DNA from: Sthenelais limicola
Taxonomy: Eukaryota > Annelida > Polychaeta > Phyllodocida > Sigalionidae
Length of the DNA stretch: 64,000 nt
Reading direction: 5' to 3'
NCBI GenBank assembly: GCA_942159475.1
Contig: OW804097.1
Location: 55,076,986-55,140,985 of the forward strand
Position numbers and translations under genes: made by a program. The notes beneath the pieces are model-generated. The model saw only the letters and a program-made list of their open reading frames with translations. It was not told where the DNA came from and did not search any database. Below are positions 41,466 to 54,549 of this stretch, piece after piece. Numbering within the stretch: the stretch's first letter is position 1; every line of letters begins with the position of its first letter.

Positions 41466-44400
41466 TACTCAAAATAGTCCCACGACAAGTCGTATCTACA
41501 TTGCATCTATATTTCTCCTTTTGACCTCTTCTTTTTCCATTTGTGTACCTTCTCCCCATCCTCCCAAACCAGGGCGATAATCTACTAATCTATTACCAAA
41601 GATCCTTAGACCGTCTTTGCTATTACTGAGGAAACGCAAGGAGTAAAGCTCTGCGTTGGAGGATGCTTCTCCCTAGGTACATCTTCTTCCCACCTTAACG
41701 TCCTCGTGTTACTATGTCTCTGTTATTGTCTATGTTCATTTCACTCTATCATTTTCAATCCTAGATAACCGATACCTAAGAGAGGAACCCACTTCTCCTT
41801 TGACCTTTCTCCGTCACTTTCCTATTATGCGTTGTGGTCCACATATTTTACTTACGTCATCAAACCCATGTGTTCCAAAATAACTAATGATAATGACATT
41901 TTTTCACCTTATAGGAAGTAGAGAATAAGTAGATTATTCTCCTTTGCCAACACTCTGCGGTGGAGGCACTGTCCGAGTCGGCCGAATTCAGCCCCTGGAG
42001 TTTCTGGGAAATGAAATATCGAGGGAATAATTGTGTCAAACCAAGTATGGTATTTTTATAATGTGTACATGAAATGAGGCACTATAAGTTACATATGTCT
42101 GTCACAGGAGTTTCAATACTTTTTTTTATATCAGAAAATTGTGAACATCATTTGCTACCATAATACAGTATGCTTCATATATAATTATGAAGAGGAAAAC
42201 ATTGTTTGTCCGATCCAAAGCGATGTTTGTGAAGACGACTCCTACGCTTTATTTTATTCATAATACAGATTCTGAGAAAGACAGGGACACCTGCTCGTCT
42301 ACCCAGTTTCAGTCCGAATCTGGCGACCTGAGCTTTCACGGAAGGCAGCTTTAAGTTTCTAGCTTTATCCACGAGTCACTATTATTAACCATACATAATG
42401 CATCGGGAAGATCTTCAAGGTAATGCACCATAGTGTTCAGTCTATGCTCAGAGTTGAGAGGGTCTCTCAAAACTGAGGGAAAGCCACTCGCTCAACTAGA
42501 ATCTCATTAGGACACCGTACTCCAGGGCAGGGAAATCCATTAGCGCAGTCGGCGTCCAATCACTGAAATATCATTCTTATCTGATCTGAGAGCCTCCGAG
42601 TCTAGACTCTATTGAACCAAAAGGTCCTGGAATTATTATTAAATCGCTCTCTAAATGTGTGTGGGCAATGTGTCTGCCATGTCTTTTTGCAGAATAATGT
42701 AAATAAATAATAATATTGGCCTTTAATAAAATGTTTAAAACTGCTCTGACAGACAAGACATCCAAATTCATCACAAGGAACGATAGCAGAGAAAATGTGA
42801 GCTTACTGCAATTAATAAAAAATAGTAAATATGAAGCTGAAGTTCCAAATCCACTTAGGTCTGTTGGGAAAGACTCTGATCCTTTGGGAAATATTCTGAT
42901 CCTTCGCAGAATAATAAAATCGTTAACTAAAAGAAACGACGGAAATATTTCCGGTCTTATCGGCTTAACGCGAGGCAATCTTCTCATAACATGAAAAGCA
43001 AATCTTATTTATATAAATCCTAACACTGCATTCATCTGAGGCACAGAGGAATAGAGTAATTGAAAGCAAAATAGAAATAAAATAAAACTGGGTAGTAAGA
43101 ACGCAGGTATTCTCAATGAGAAGTCATCCATCAAATGTCGAGAGTCAAATGCCTTCTACTTCCCCTTCATTAAATCTCTGGAATTTGAGCCAATTTTCTA
43201 TTCATGGTAAAATGCAGGTCAATTTTTTAATGTTTCCCTGCGTCCAAGGCGGGCCCAAGCTGCAGGCAGGTGGGATAGGGAAATCTTAACATATTATAGA
43301 TAGTTTATACTGTGTATGGAGGGACGCGGCCATCTTGGATTGGTGTTTTCTTCGAGGTCCACATTTTGTAACGATACAGAGTTGCGACCCCTGAATATTA
43401 GAATTTAAACATCAATTAATGTTTCAAACGTTAGGTCCATTTGTATCTGTTTGAGCATAATTTTGTTTCTAAAGAGATTATTCAGGAGTATGCCTATCAA
43501 GCATGTTAATAAATACGAGTGTATTCATTAACACCTATATGTAGGGAGAAAAAGATCAGATGCTTTTTTCCCTAAACCAAATTAGGCACCTTGAGAGTCA
43601 CAATGAAAATACAAATGAAATAACAGCAGTAATAGGGTCTTACAATATTCAACAATAGATGCTATTAATACAAATTCAAGTTAAACTGCATTTTTCTCAA
43701 TATCTGGTATGGGATGAAGACCTTTCCCCTCATTTTATACAGCAACAAAGGGGATGTTAATCTGCGATCGGGACGTATATATATATATAGTAGCTCATGT
43801 TCAAGAACCGATGAATCACATCATGAAAACATGAATAATAATTATTATTAGTTTCTCAAATGACAAAAAGTGTGGCACAGATAAAATCTTATAATTTGAT
43901 ATGATTATTATGATATAATCTCAATGAAAATGAAATAGTTGCTGATTCTTAATTATGCACAAACAAATCCTGGGGAAGCATGCCCCAGGACCTCTAACCT
44001 ACTTTGCGTGCTTCCCTTTTGCACCAAGAAAATCCAGTGTGATAGCCATGCAAAAGGACGGAACCCACACATTTCAAAATCCTGGAACCCCTGCAGTTAT
44101 GTATGTCCCCTTTGACCGCCCCCTCCCTTCATATCCCTAAAAACCGCCAGAGACAAAAGGGAAATCCTGCATGCCACACACGCAGTTTATCATACTAAAA
44201 ACACTCTCCAGTCTCGTACATAAAGTGCAGGTGGTTCCATAACATGGGAAAGGTTTCAAAACAATAGAAGAAGCCATATATGGGGTGCTATAAATCTGGT
44301 TTTATTCTACATTGCAAAGCTTCTCCTCCAAAAGGAGGCCTCACAAAGTGACCACTACTTCTGCCGTATCTTCATACCCCTGTTATAACTCGTATTATCT

Positions 44401-45810
44401 ATAGGGTGTGCGCGGGTCTGGAAACCAATTATTATACAGTAATAAGGCCAACAGAAAATAAATGTGTTTCCTATTTACCCCCGCCCTACCTAGAAAGACC
44501 TACCCCACCTAAAAGATGTCTGACCTTGGCTTATTTTGTTTGTGATTTTTGCATTAAAACAGGAAAAAAGCATCACTCTAGAAACCATCCATTGAGAATC
44601 AAATTTAGCAAACCTTACAACGTTAAGAAATTTCCTTTTAAAAATATCAACTAGTGAGGGGAAGTGGTCAGATGTAGAACTTACAACCAGTCACCAGTTA
44701 CAATCTCTCATAATTATGGCTTTCCGAGACTCCAAAAGTATTCTTCGTCTTCCTCCATGGCCCAGCCCCTGACACAATCTGGGCATAAATTGTGAACAAA
44801 AACAATCCTGACATTGTAGTAGATGTCATTTTTACTTGTTGTCTCAATTGATCCGACCCCTTTTGATGCAGATCCTTGATGATCAACTGGGCATCTAAAT
44901 CATGGAGGAATCAATTCATTCATGAGACTATTTTGACATGGAAACAACACCCCATAGTTCTTTTCTTAAATAAATTTTATTGAGTCCAATTTCATATATA
45001 ATATATTATATATATATAATATGATATTCTCACGGATCTCAGTTCATAGTAAATCTTGAATAAAAATAGTCTTTGATCAACCTGGCACACGTGATACTCA
45101 AACGGCATCAACAATGTCTTCTTTCTAACTTTGTGGGAGCCATTTTTTCTTTTTTTATATAACTACTATACGTCTGTAGCGGCCCTTTTAGTTTTGGATT
45201 GTACCGGTTCTCAGTTCCCATGCAAAGGTAGATGAACCAGAATTACCACCTTTTGCTAATAAAAGGAATATAGACCGCATTTAGAGGCAGGTCAATTTAG
45301 TCAAAGGTATGTGTGGACTATGTTAGATATCTATAGATATTTAATATAATTGTAGGACGATTAATGAATCCCCTTTTTAACAAATATTATTCAGACAATT
45401 GAAGCCTCGAAATAACGGAGACGCCTACTTTTTTCTGGTCAGAGGCTTTGCAACTTGCAAGCATAATTGCAAACCCGGGTCCGGGATTCAGATTCATTTG
45501 TTAAAGGCAGGAGATGAAAGATCTGACGTTACTTGGGCGAGGAGGCTGCCACTGGTGCTTAGTATTCAAGGACAATAATACACATGGCAATTATTTTACT
45601 GGCATCACATTCATTAAGAGCAAATGTTTTGTGATGATTAATTTTGATATTTATAGATCATGACATTAGTACATACGCCATACGGACAGGAGCAAATTGT
45701 GACAATCCATGGTTAATGTAACTTGAGAAAAGCCTTGCCCAGGTAACAAAATAACCACCGTTCTGCATGGAAAGAAGCGCTGCTGCAATATAGTTGGTTC
45801 TTGGTCCATA
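41466..45810. other. Long non-coding stretch
   Basis: Apart from the MITE at 42438-42609, no gene was recognised. Open frames at 42175-42372 (minus), 42716-42994 (plus) and 44406-44654 (plus) have no known domain. An (AT)n stretch lies at about 44995-45022. Confidence 0.4.
42438..42609 (+). mobile_element. MITE, CAGTCTAGGCTCAG family, both ends visible (172 bp)
   Basis: The left end reads CAGTCTATGCTCAGAGTTG and the complement of the right end reads GAGTCTAGACTCGGAGGCTC, giving diverged inverted termini. The interior holds CTCAAAACTGAGGGAAAGCC, a TACTCCAGGGCAGGGAAATC word and GCGCAGTCGGCGTCCAATCA. It is the most complete forward copy and has no coding capacity. Confidence 0.75.
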
Positions 45811-46390
45811 ACTAATGGAAGGGGAGACAGCCCCCTGGTAGTCCTCACCCCTTTAGTCATTGGAGTGCAAACCAATGGGAAGGGGGTTTAGTCCCCAGGA
45901 ATGCAACCAAAAGGAAGAGGGTGGAATATATTATATATACTTACTGGTCCCTCCCCTGGAATGTAACAGACCCGGTAACAGATGGAAAGACACAGTCCTC
46001 TTTTTAGCTCCGCTCCTGGAAAGCAGCCAATGGGGCACAGTTCTCTTTTTTACCTGCTCCCCTGGAAAGCAGCCAATGGGAAGAGAGGGGGCACAATTTT
46101 CTTTTTAGCTCCTCCCCGGAAAGCAGCCAATGGGTAGAGAGGGGGTGCTCAGTCCCTTTTTAGCTCCTCCCCTGGAAGGTACTCCTCCCCTGGAAGGTAG
46201 CCAATAGGACAGGTATCTTCAACCAAAAGGAAGGCTGCGGAGTCCTATTGTTGACCTCCCCCAAAAATGCAACCAATAGGAAGGAAAACAAGGGTGGGGC
46301 CCCTGTCTCCTCCCACGTAATGCAACCAATGAAAAGAGGATGGAATTTACCCTGGAATTATAAAGGGGATAGGGATGGTGTTTCCTTGGC
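45811..46390 (+). repeat. Diverged minisatellite with CCAAT in most units
   Basis: About ten irregular units of 40-75 bp follow the pattern CTCCTCCCCTGGAA-(A/T)GCA(G/A)CCAATGGGAAG(AG)GGGG, then a TTCTCTTTTTAGCT spacer. The CCAAT (or CCAAA) cores lie near 45872, 45907, 46027, 46072, 46127, 46201, 46222, 46272 and 46326. The units are too diverged to be recent. CCAAT next to G/C-rich words resembles clustered NF-Y and Sp1 sites, but no promoter or gene was seen beside it. Confidence 0.7.
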
Positions 46391-46424
46391 TCTACCCCTG
46401 AAGCCACACCTAGCAAGGGAGGAG

Positions 46425-46455
46425 AGTGTGTATGTGTGTGTGTGTGGGGGGGGGG
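46425..46455. repeat. Compound (GT)n-(G)n microsatellite
   Basis: GTGTGTATGTGTGTGTGTGT followed by about 11 G, adjoining the right side of the CCAAT minisatellite. Confidence 0.9.
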
Positions 46456-48461
46456 TCGATGTCCTCTACGCCCCCTACCCCAACACGGACACAATTTCCT
46501 ATTGGATCCGGCCACAGAAGAGGAAGGAAGTCAATCTGCCCGCACCGCTTCCTCCTCCCCTACTGTTTTCCCAGGAGGGATCGTTTCCGAGTTAGACCCG
46601 CGTCCGTTCAGTCAGCAGGGAACCGTGGCCTGTGGAGAACCAAGCCACATGTGAAATTGCCTTTTTAACCAAGTAAAAAATGAGCCCGAAAATTGGGTCA
46701 AAAATGACATCTCAGGTCGCGTCTGGAGAGGGTAAAACGAATATTAATTCTGATGTGAGTTGTATTGCCATGGAGGAAACCTAATTAAGGATCGATGTAA
46801 CCTAATAACCAACTTTCAGTTTCCTATTCGAAGTTCATTGTAAAAAAAAAGCCATTGCCAATCGGTTTGAAGGAAATGATCAGTGGAGTTTTAACGAAGA
46901 CATCCTATCTAAACCATCTATTTCCCGATTTGACGAGATTGAAAAGGAAGATGTTAATTAACTTCGGGAAAAGGTCTTGATCCTGTTGTTTTTGTTAATG
47001 CCTTGTCATTTATCATGATGTTTGTGAGTAATGAGCAGCACGAAACAATGTAAAGTAACCGCACATGGGAAAATATTGATTTAAATGAATAGACAGCCTC
47101 ACAAACAAAGCAAGTAAGCAATATTCGTTTATTTCCATTTTGACAGCGAAATATAGCATGAATACATAGTATCTACATCTGCAGTTCTTCGTGCTATTGT
47201 AATATGGTAAATTTGGTGTAACAATAAAATGAAGCTTTTTAAAACCACAATATCAAATAGAATACATGTATGTCTATAATTGTATGGATCAAGCGACTTT
47301 TACAGAGCTGAGAGGGGCATACAAAATTTACGCTGCCTATTAGAAAGTATACAGTCCTAAAAAGATATTACAATCATATCATATACATTGCTTGACAATT
47401 AAAAGAGTCCTTAAAAGAAAAGTAGTATAAACTCATCAGAAGGCCCATAAAATTTACACAAGTATATGTAGATCTAAATTCAATTTCCCGCCAGAATTAA
47501 CTGCCAATGTTTACGCTCATGTTTTCCAGCATATTATTGACCTACACAACAGAGACTGACAGGAGGCTGTGGAAGCGTTAAAAGATTGCACTGTGAGCCG
47601 CTGGATCTACTACAACAAAGGGTAGAGGAACTATTCCTCGGGTATTTTCCTACGCATATTCATTTCCCTGTGGGTATTCTGAGCTTTGCAAAGCCCTCAG
47701 ATTCGCCCCTCCCCTTGCTCCATTCAGTGCGCACTAATACAACAACAATACTGGACTTCTCTCTTCGGCAGAAAATGATTTCATTAGGTCCACAACTGGA
47801 GGGTTTGCTAGAGATTTATTCAGGGAGGCGGGGCGGGGTGTGTGTGCGTGGGGGGGGGGGGTTTACAAAAGGTTGACCATTTACTGAAAACCTAGGCTCC
47901 TACAGAATAGAAGCGTTTCTTGTAAATTATATTATCTACTATTAGTTAGGAAGCTTAAGCCGCATTTTGAGCCAAATTGTGCAATTTGTGATATATACAA
48001 GTATGATATTTGGCACAAAGTTTACTATGGTGGCCCATTACAGTTCATATCAAAACGAAACCCCAACTTGATTTTATATAAACTATTATCTTTTATCAAA
48101 AATATGTTAGTATCCTTCCCCCAGGGGCTGGGGAAGAGCTGAGGAAGAGCAGCGTTGAACTAGAAACAACCAGATAGAATATCATACAAGAGAAAACTTT
48201 GACCAAAAAGAGTTAAAGAGAGTAGTGTAGTAACCAAACTTTCTACTATCGTTGCTTTGACAGGTCTCAGGTGCCAGCCTAAAGAATTATAATTGGTCTC
48301 GCTCTCTTAACATACTAGAGAAGTGGTTTTCTTTATAGTAGCAAATTAGCTTTAATGATCTGGTCCAACAACTGCGGGGATACCAGATTTACTTGATTGG
48401 AATTTATAATTCCTTACTGTAAATTACTTTGGCATAAAAAGATATACAAAAGGAAACAGTT
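46456..48461. other. Non-coding stretch
   Basis: No gene is recognised. A further GT/G microsatellite lies at 47837-47861. Confidence 0.4.
47837..47861. repeat. Compound (GT)n-(G)n microsatellite
   Basis: A short GTGTGTGTGCGTG run followed by about 11 G, in the same order as the other four compound repeats. Confidence 0.85.
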
Positions 48462-48543
48462 CAGTCTAGGCTCAGGCACCCACTACGTTAATGGCTAATG
48501 GCTTTCCCGGCCCTGGGGTAGATGTTCTAATGCGATTTTGGGA
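48462..48543 (-). mobile_element. MITE fragment, CAGTCTAGGCTCAG family
   Basis: A perfect terminal word CAGTCTAGGCTCAG is followed by the reverse-orientation interior (GGCTTTCCCGGCCCTGG, TTCTAATGCGATTTTGGG). It then stops, so the copy is truncated by about half. Confidence 0.7.
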
Positions 48544-51500
48544 TTTAAAAGGGGAAAATATATATGTTTCACAATAAGAATTTGTCATATTTAGCAATAG
48601 TCATTTGGTTGTGTGTGTGTGTGTGTGGGGGGGGGGGGAGACCATGAAACCCACCCCCAGCACCTCACCTGATGGGCTATCGGCCACAAGGGATCAAGTC
48701 CGCCTGCCTGCGGTCTGTTTCCCGTTAGGCCAACCAAACTATAACCATCGTTTCCGAAGCACAAGAAAAATATGTATTTTAGCTGTAAATAACAAGGTAC
48801 CGCATAAAACCAGGCCTGAATGTAATACACCATAAACACAAATCTGGGTTTTACTTATACCACTCTTCCTGGATGAAAAAAAACCAATATATATCAGTCG
48901 AGGTAGAATGTGCGAATGTATGTCTACTAGCAAGACTCCTCGTAAACATTCAAAATAAATATCCTTGTTTTTTTTACCCTTTTCATTCTGATATCAGTGG
49001 TTCATGTATCTGAACATTAGAATACTTATCGTATAGCCTGATAGAAAAGTGTAACGTTAAGATGGTAACCTCACTCTGTTTTTCTCTCTCCGTCACCATG
49101 TCCATCTCATACGGTTTCACTTTCACCATCTCCCCATCACCCTCACACGTTTCCTTGCTCAGTCCACCTTTTTTCTCTCCACGCACTACCCCCCCCCCTT
49201 CTCTTTTCATCTATCTATCCATCTCCTGCTCCCTATCTCTGTCTTTTGTGGTGCTGGTGGGGGGGGGGGGGGAGGGTTAGAAAAATCCTTGTCCCTGCTC
49301 GGGCGAGGATTAGAACCCTGGACGTTGGGGTAATAGATGAGGTTTTGTTGGTGAGGCTGGATTATTGCCACAGGAACAAGAGCGAGGCACAGGGTCACAG
49401 GGTATGTAAATCAGGACTGATATGTCCAACCACATTTATAGATGTAATTCATTTTACACTGTTCAGGAGGAAGCATAACTAATATAATGTATTCCCAGGA
49501 GGGTCGATATAGGTGGCCATATATCGGGGGCGGGGGCGAGGGTTACTGTGATAGAAGTGAGTGAGATGTCGATTATATTCTTGTGTATTTGATAATGCAT
49601 GAGAACTTAGGAATTGTGATATAATTAAGGGACTTATGAGACCCAACATCACTTTACACTTTTACTATAATTCTTAATATTTTGATGGCCTCGTCCATAT
49701 TCCGGTAGGCTGGCTCACTTGCTCAAAGAACAGCCACAAGTGTAACTGAAAGAAATTTCTTAATCCCTTGAACAGTGGGGAATATAACATATTGTCAGCT
49801 ATCATACAATGCTATCATCGAATACCCTTGATATTTTGTTATGCCCCTGGAGGTACATATTAATTCTGAATATATATTTAGTTATTAATAAATATTAAAA
49901 CATGTTATCAGCTTAGACAAAGATCATAGTATGAACATATATTCTCCATTTATATTGTAATACGCCTGGCAGTGTAGCACACTATCCAAAAGCCATGTAT
50001 TCCCACCCATCCTAGGTACACTATTAATTAGCTAGGCCCCTTCGAGAGACACTAACATACAGAACATACAATAGAATCAGAATTTTTTATAATTATAAAT
50101 CAATAAGCGAGGTGTAATGGAATGAGTTGGGATGAGATCAAGGAGAGTTGTCATTGTACACAATAGTATACCAACAATACAATTAAGAGGATGTTATTAT
50201 ATGGCAAAGTCAGGATCCATAGAATGATTTCATATTTATATTCTACGGAGCCCGAGGACTCCCTTTATTTTCTCATATAACATGCATTGAAAGATGTTGT
50301 ACAATTGATTAACAATAAGGTGCCAATCTCAAATTTGACAAACTTAATTGGACTCGGTGTCCAATTTCTGTGGTTTGTTTTAAAGTATAAGGTGAAAAAC
50401 CAGTTTAGAGAATGAGATTAAGAATATAACTATTAATACAAAGCTCGAGTGGAGAAAAGAGATTAACCAAAGGCTTGAACAAGTCTCTCCCAGATTATTT
50501 TAAAAACGAATCAGTAAAAAAGCTACGATATAGTGACAATGATAAGGATTATACCTGATAATAAGGCGGACAAGGCAGAGGAGGGAGATATATATGTACT
50601 GGTCAAGCGCGGGTCAGTAAGTTGACCATCAGGGGCTTAGTTACTCTGAGATTCATCTTGTGGCAGATCACTGGACAGTTCTTCTCGCTCATGTTGATGG
50701 TCTCCAAAGGTCAGCCGCTACAACTGGACAGTCTTGTTTATCACACTGTTTACACCCTTGGTCAGCCACAGACAGGACTGGGAATAGCTTCATGGTACGC
50801 TTGACCATTAGTCGAAACACAAGGTTTGCATAGAGTTTGAAATAATTAAATTAAATCAAGATTGTATGTACCAACCAAAGCTATAATAAAAAAAAGTACC
50901 GAAACATTGTGGGTTGTGGTGTTATGTGCCATCAAATTAGATTTTGAAATAATTAAATAAAGTCATGATGTAAAAAAACACAAATAAAATAAAATGTATA
51001 GAATACATACTCAAGTAAGAAACTCCATGAACTAGGATGTTTCGTAATCAAATCTACATTGCCAAGTAATTTAGAATGAAAATGTTTTCTATTTTGTACT
51101 TTTATTACGAATTCAAAGTGCAAAAATAATTTCCCGAATCTACATGGACATATAACGAAAGTATTTTTTCCAAAGCCATACTTTTATCACCAATCAGCCA
51201 GTTACCATATCAGATATCGTACGAGCAGGTACCACTAGTAAAGATGCAATAAAAATCGACAGCAAAAATGGATCAAGTCTCCTCTTCACCTGAATCAGTA
51301 ATTTAGAACACTTCCAACATGTTATCACGAATGTAAAGTGCAAACAAAATAATCTCTCAAAATGAATATACATTTCGGCACACGCTAAAACTCCACTGAG
51401 ATTCGCATAGATTTCCTCAAACAATGAATACAATAATAGATGAAAGAGGAACTTTGTGGTAATCTTAACTTGGAGTGGGTAATGTCCATATTATGCGCTT

Positions 51501-51574
51501 CTCCGGCAATCCTATTCCTAACAAGGAGTGTGTGTCACAAATTCAATCGTAGTCTTTCCAATCCAACTCGCCAG
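48544..51574. other. Non-coding stretch
   Basis: It holds a GT/G microsatellite at 48609-48638 and a G run at about 49257-49272. Beside the latter, at about 49280-49330, a minus-strand B-box-like word (GGTTCTAATCC) appears without an A box. No gene is recognised. Confidence 0.4.
48609..48638. repeat. Compound (GT)n-(G)n microsatellite
   Basis: About nine GT units followed by about 12 G. Starts 66 bases after the end of a MITE fragment. Confidence 0.9.
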
Positions 51575-51752
51575 TAGTCTATAGGCTCAGAGCCTCTCAG
51601 ATAAGATAAGAATGGAATGTCAGTGATTGGACATCTGGCTTTTCTGGCCCTGGAGTAGGCGTACTAATGGGATTCTAATGGCATTTTGCGGGCAGGGGCG
51701 AGAGGCTTTCCCTCAATTTGAAGGGACTCTTTCAACTCTGAGCCTAGACTGA
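51575..51752 (-). mobile_element. MITE, CAGTCTAGGCTCAG family, reverse copy with both ends
   Basis: The left end AGTCTATAGGCTCAGAGCC and the right end CTGAGCCTAGACTGAG are inverted copies of each other. The interior is the reverse complement of 42438-42609, including TGGCCCTGGAGTAGGCG and AGGCTTTCCCTCAATTTGA. With that copy it defines the family length (about 170-180 bp). Confidence 0.75.
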
Positions 51753-52358
51753 GTACCAAACAGCAAATTAAAGGAAATGTAAAAAATGTTGATGGAAGGA
51801 AAGGCTTGAGTATATATGACAAGATTACATATCTTGGTGGTCTGGTTCATGTAATAATACTGAATGGTCTAACATTAAACATGAAGGATGAAACTATCAG
51901 AACACGATACTAAAGTAACGGAACAAGGTTCCCCCACATCCTATCCAACCTCTCTCCATTAAAACCTAATTAATGTTACATTAATATCTCTTTTACCCCA
52001 GGCGCTACTACAGTCGAATAACATCTAGCCTGGGGACATCTCCTTTTATATACCAGACGCCAAATTCATTTGAAGCGGAGAAAGAAAAGCAAACATTTCA
52101 TTCGCAGATAATAATTGACCAGAGTTAGAGATATCTGTAGTAGGGGGTCCTAAAGTGTGACGAACGTCTGATATCCAGAACACATGATCTATCATGTTAT
52201 TTTATCATGTATATTCAAAATTAATCCGTTTTCCGTGGCTTAGTGTGAGTGGGTGGGTGCGGGGGTGCTCATTCAAGAGGCAATGCACTACGAATACCAG
52301 TCCTCTGATTATTTGGCAAAAGAATGTCTTTATCTTGTACTAGCAAATTATCCGTCCC
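51753..52358. other. Non-coding stretch
   Basis: No gene or repeat was recognised. Confidence 0.4.
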
Positions 52359-52665
52359 CCGGACGGTCACCCTCTTCCTCTCACTGTCTCTCCCCTCCTC
52401 TCTCACTGCCTCTCCTCCTTTTCTCCCCCTGCCTCTCCCCTGTCCCTATAATACCCGCCTTCTCCTCTCACCTGCCCTATTCCCTCTTTCCCTCTTCTCG
52501 CTCTATCCTCTTGTCCCTCACCCTATGCGATTTCTCCCACCCTGTCCCTCTGCTTCTTTCATTCTCTCCTTCCCTCTCCCGCCCTTTCCCTCCCTCCCAC
52601 TCCCTCCTGTCTTTCTCTCCCCCTTCCCCCATCTCTCTATCCTATTTTCCCTCTCCCTATCTGAT
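52359..52665. repeat. Pyrimidine-rich (CT/CCCT) tract
   Basis: About 300 bases of CTCT, CCCT and TCCC words. The Ser/Leu/Pro-rich frames across it are artefacts. Confidence 0.9.
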
Positions 52666-54365
52666 ATCAGAAGCCAAATAACTAGAAGCTAATCTAGAAA
52701 TACCAGTAGGGGGCAAACCTCAAACCAATGGTATTTTACACGAAGATAAGTCACCCATTTCTTTTGCAATTCTGCCTGTAACGACGCAATGGGTAAATAC
52801 ATTATAACAATGAGATAATAATCAATTCATCAATATGCGACACCAATCGATAATGCATCTCAATCAATTACATTCAGTTTATACCGTCATGCTGAAATAC
52901 AAGGAAAGATAACAAAAAAATATGTTTAAAGTATAACAAGGTAAACTTATAATTACTAAAAGAGTTACATAATCCCGAACCCCCACCTTCCACACTTTCC
53001 GTTCTACATGCGCAGCAAAGAGTCATTCAAAACTTCATCCTCTCTAATATGATTATGCAGCTTCCCATAGCAGAAGCACTTGAAGTGCTATTTGCATTTG
53101 ATGGAATCATAAGAAGGGCCGCTATTACCAATAATTATGTACAAGGCCTCGGAAGGCACCTCGGTAAATGGAATTGTATCTCTAATGAGAATACATCGAT
53201 TCGTGGCCAGAAACCATTTCCTACACAACTGTCCTAGGCGACGGATCCAGAAATGGTGGGAGGGAGGGGCGGGACAGGGGGATAGGGGCGGGGATAGGGG
53301 CGGGGCAGGGGGAGAGGCAATTGCCATGTCATATTTATTTGTGTAATCAGTAGAGTAAAACATCTACTTGTGAACTCCAATCTGTACACCTCGTTATTAT
53401 GAACAGGCACATCGTATACATTTCTATTTCAATTTTGAAAAGAAACGAAAAGATAATGATATTTCTACAATCAAATTCGAGTAGAAATTGGGATAGGATA
53501 TATAAAGTATTACATCAAAAGTAATTGTGCATATTTCTATGACAAGAACCGAAAGGAATGATAGGCTATAAAGTATTAGCCGTCCCATCATCTAACCCCA
53601 CCGCACTGAGGAATCCCCAGATCCACTCCAGCAGGCCAGGCCCCCCACCGGAGGTGTATAATGGGATAATGATAATTCCGGGCGGATATTATCCGGAATA
53701 TTGCTATTACTATCAGTGCAGCGAGCTGGCAACTGGAATGGAAAGAGCAGGAATGGTTTCTTGTCATGGGAATAATTCTCCTCAGAGGCTCTATTTACTC
53801 CAAATTTTCCTATTATTATCGTTATTAGATATTTTCTTCGTGTTTTTACTGTATACATTCTCTCGCCTCGGGGAAGATCATGAAAATGTTTCATTTGTAC
53901 ATGTACCGAATCAATGAAGTACGTATTCTTGTCATTCACTTCGGTTTTCCGCCGAGAGAACAATCAATTTATTTGGAAATATTTGGTGCTGATCTTGTTT
54001 TGTTAGACGATATTTATGACATTTATACCACTCATATAATGGGGTCATTCTTGTAAAATAAAGCCTAAGAAATCGCTCACTCATGAATGAGATGAGATGT
54101 CAACAATGATTCACATCATAAATAGTAATATTTCAATCTTAACTGCTTGAAACCTGAGTCACGACCCTTTTCTAAGCTCCTACTTAGTTAGACATTGTCA
54201 TACCGTTTATTCTGTGTCCTAACTCTATTTATGATGACGCAACATTATATAAAGTTCTTTTAAATGTCAATATGATTATGAATAGCATTTATGACTGTGT
54301 AATTGTATAATGTAGGACCCAGACTCAAGGTGTCAGATGCTGAAAACAATTAATAGTTTTAAACG
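52666..54365. other. Non-coding stretch with a G-rich block
   Basis: Positions 53258-53315 have repeated GGGGCGGG and GGGGATAGGGGCGG words, a candidate G-quadruplex or GC-box cluster. A 119-codon frame at 53558-53917 has one hydrophobic segment near its C-terminus but no recognised family. Confidence 0.4.
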
Positions 54366-54549
54366 TATTTATTTTCGCGCAGATGAATTTCCGTGCACTA
54401 AGTACTTTGACACCTTTTCGCGCGGATTTAGATTCGCGCAGGTAGGAAGCCGCAGACCTTGTTTACGCAATACTAATTTTATTATACCTTACGCGCAGGA
54501 TTTATTTTCACGCACAAAGCTTGGTGTGCTAAAATAGCGGAAATAAATA
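54366..54549. mobile_element. Short inverted-repeat element with TTCGCGC words
   Basis: The left TATTTATTTTCGC and the complement of the right TATTTATTTCCGC face each other. The interior repeats TTTTCGCGC, ATTCGCGCAGG and TACGCGCAGG, unusually CpG-rich for this AT-rich region. No clear target duplication is seen, so the MITE assignment is tentative. Confidence 0.45.

Noticed and set aside
49280..49331. tRNA-like B box on the minus strand
   Set aside because: GGTTCTAATCC fits a B box but no A box lies at tRNA spacing and the stems do not pair.
53558..53917. 119-codon frame with one hydrophobic segment
   Set aside because: No recognised family, and the upstream part is low-quality in composition; it could not be separated from chance.
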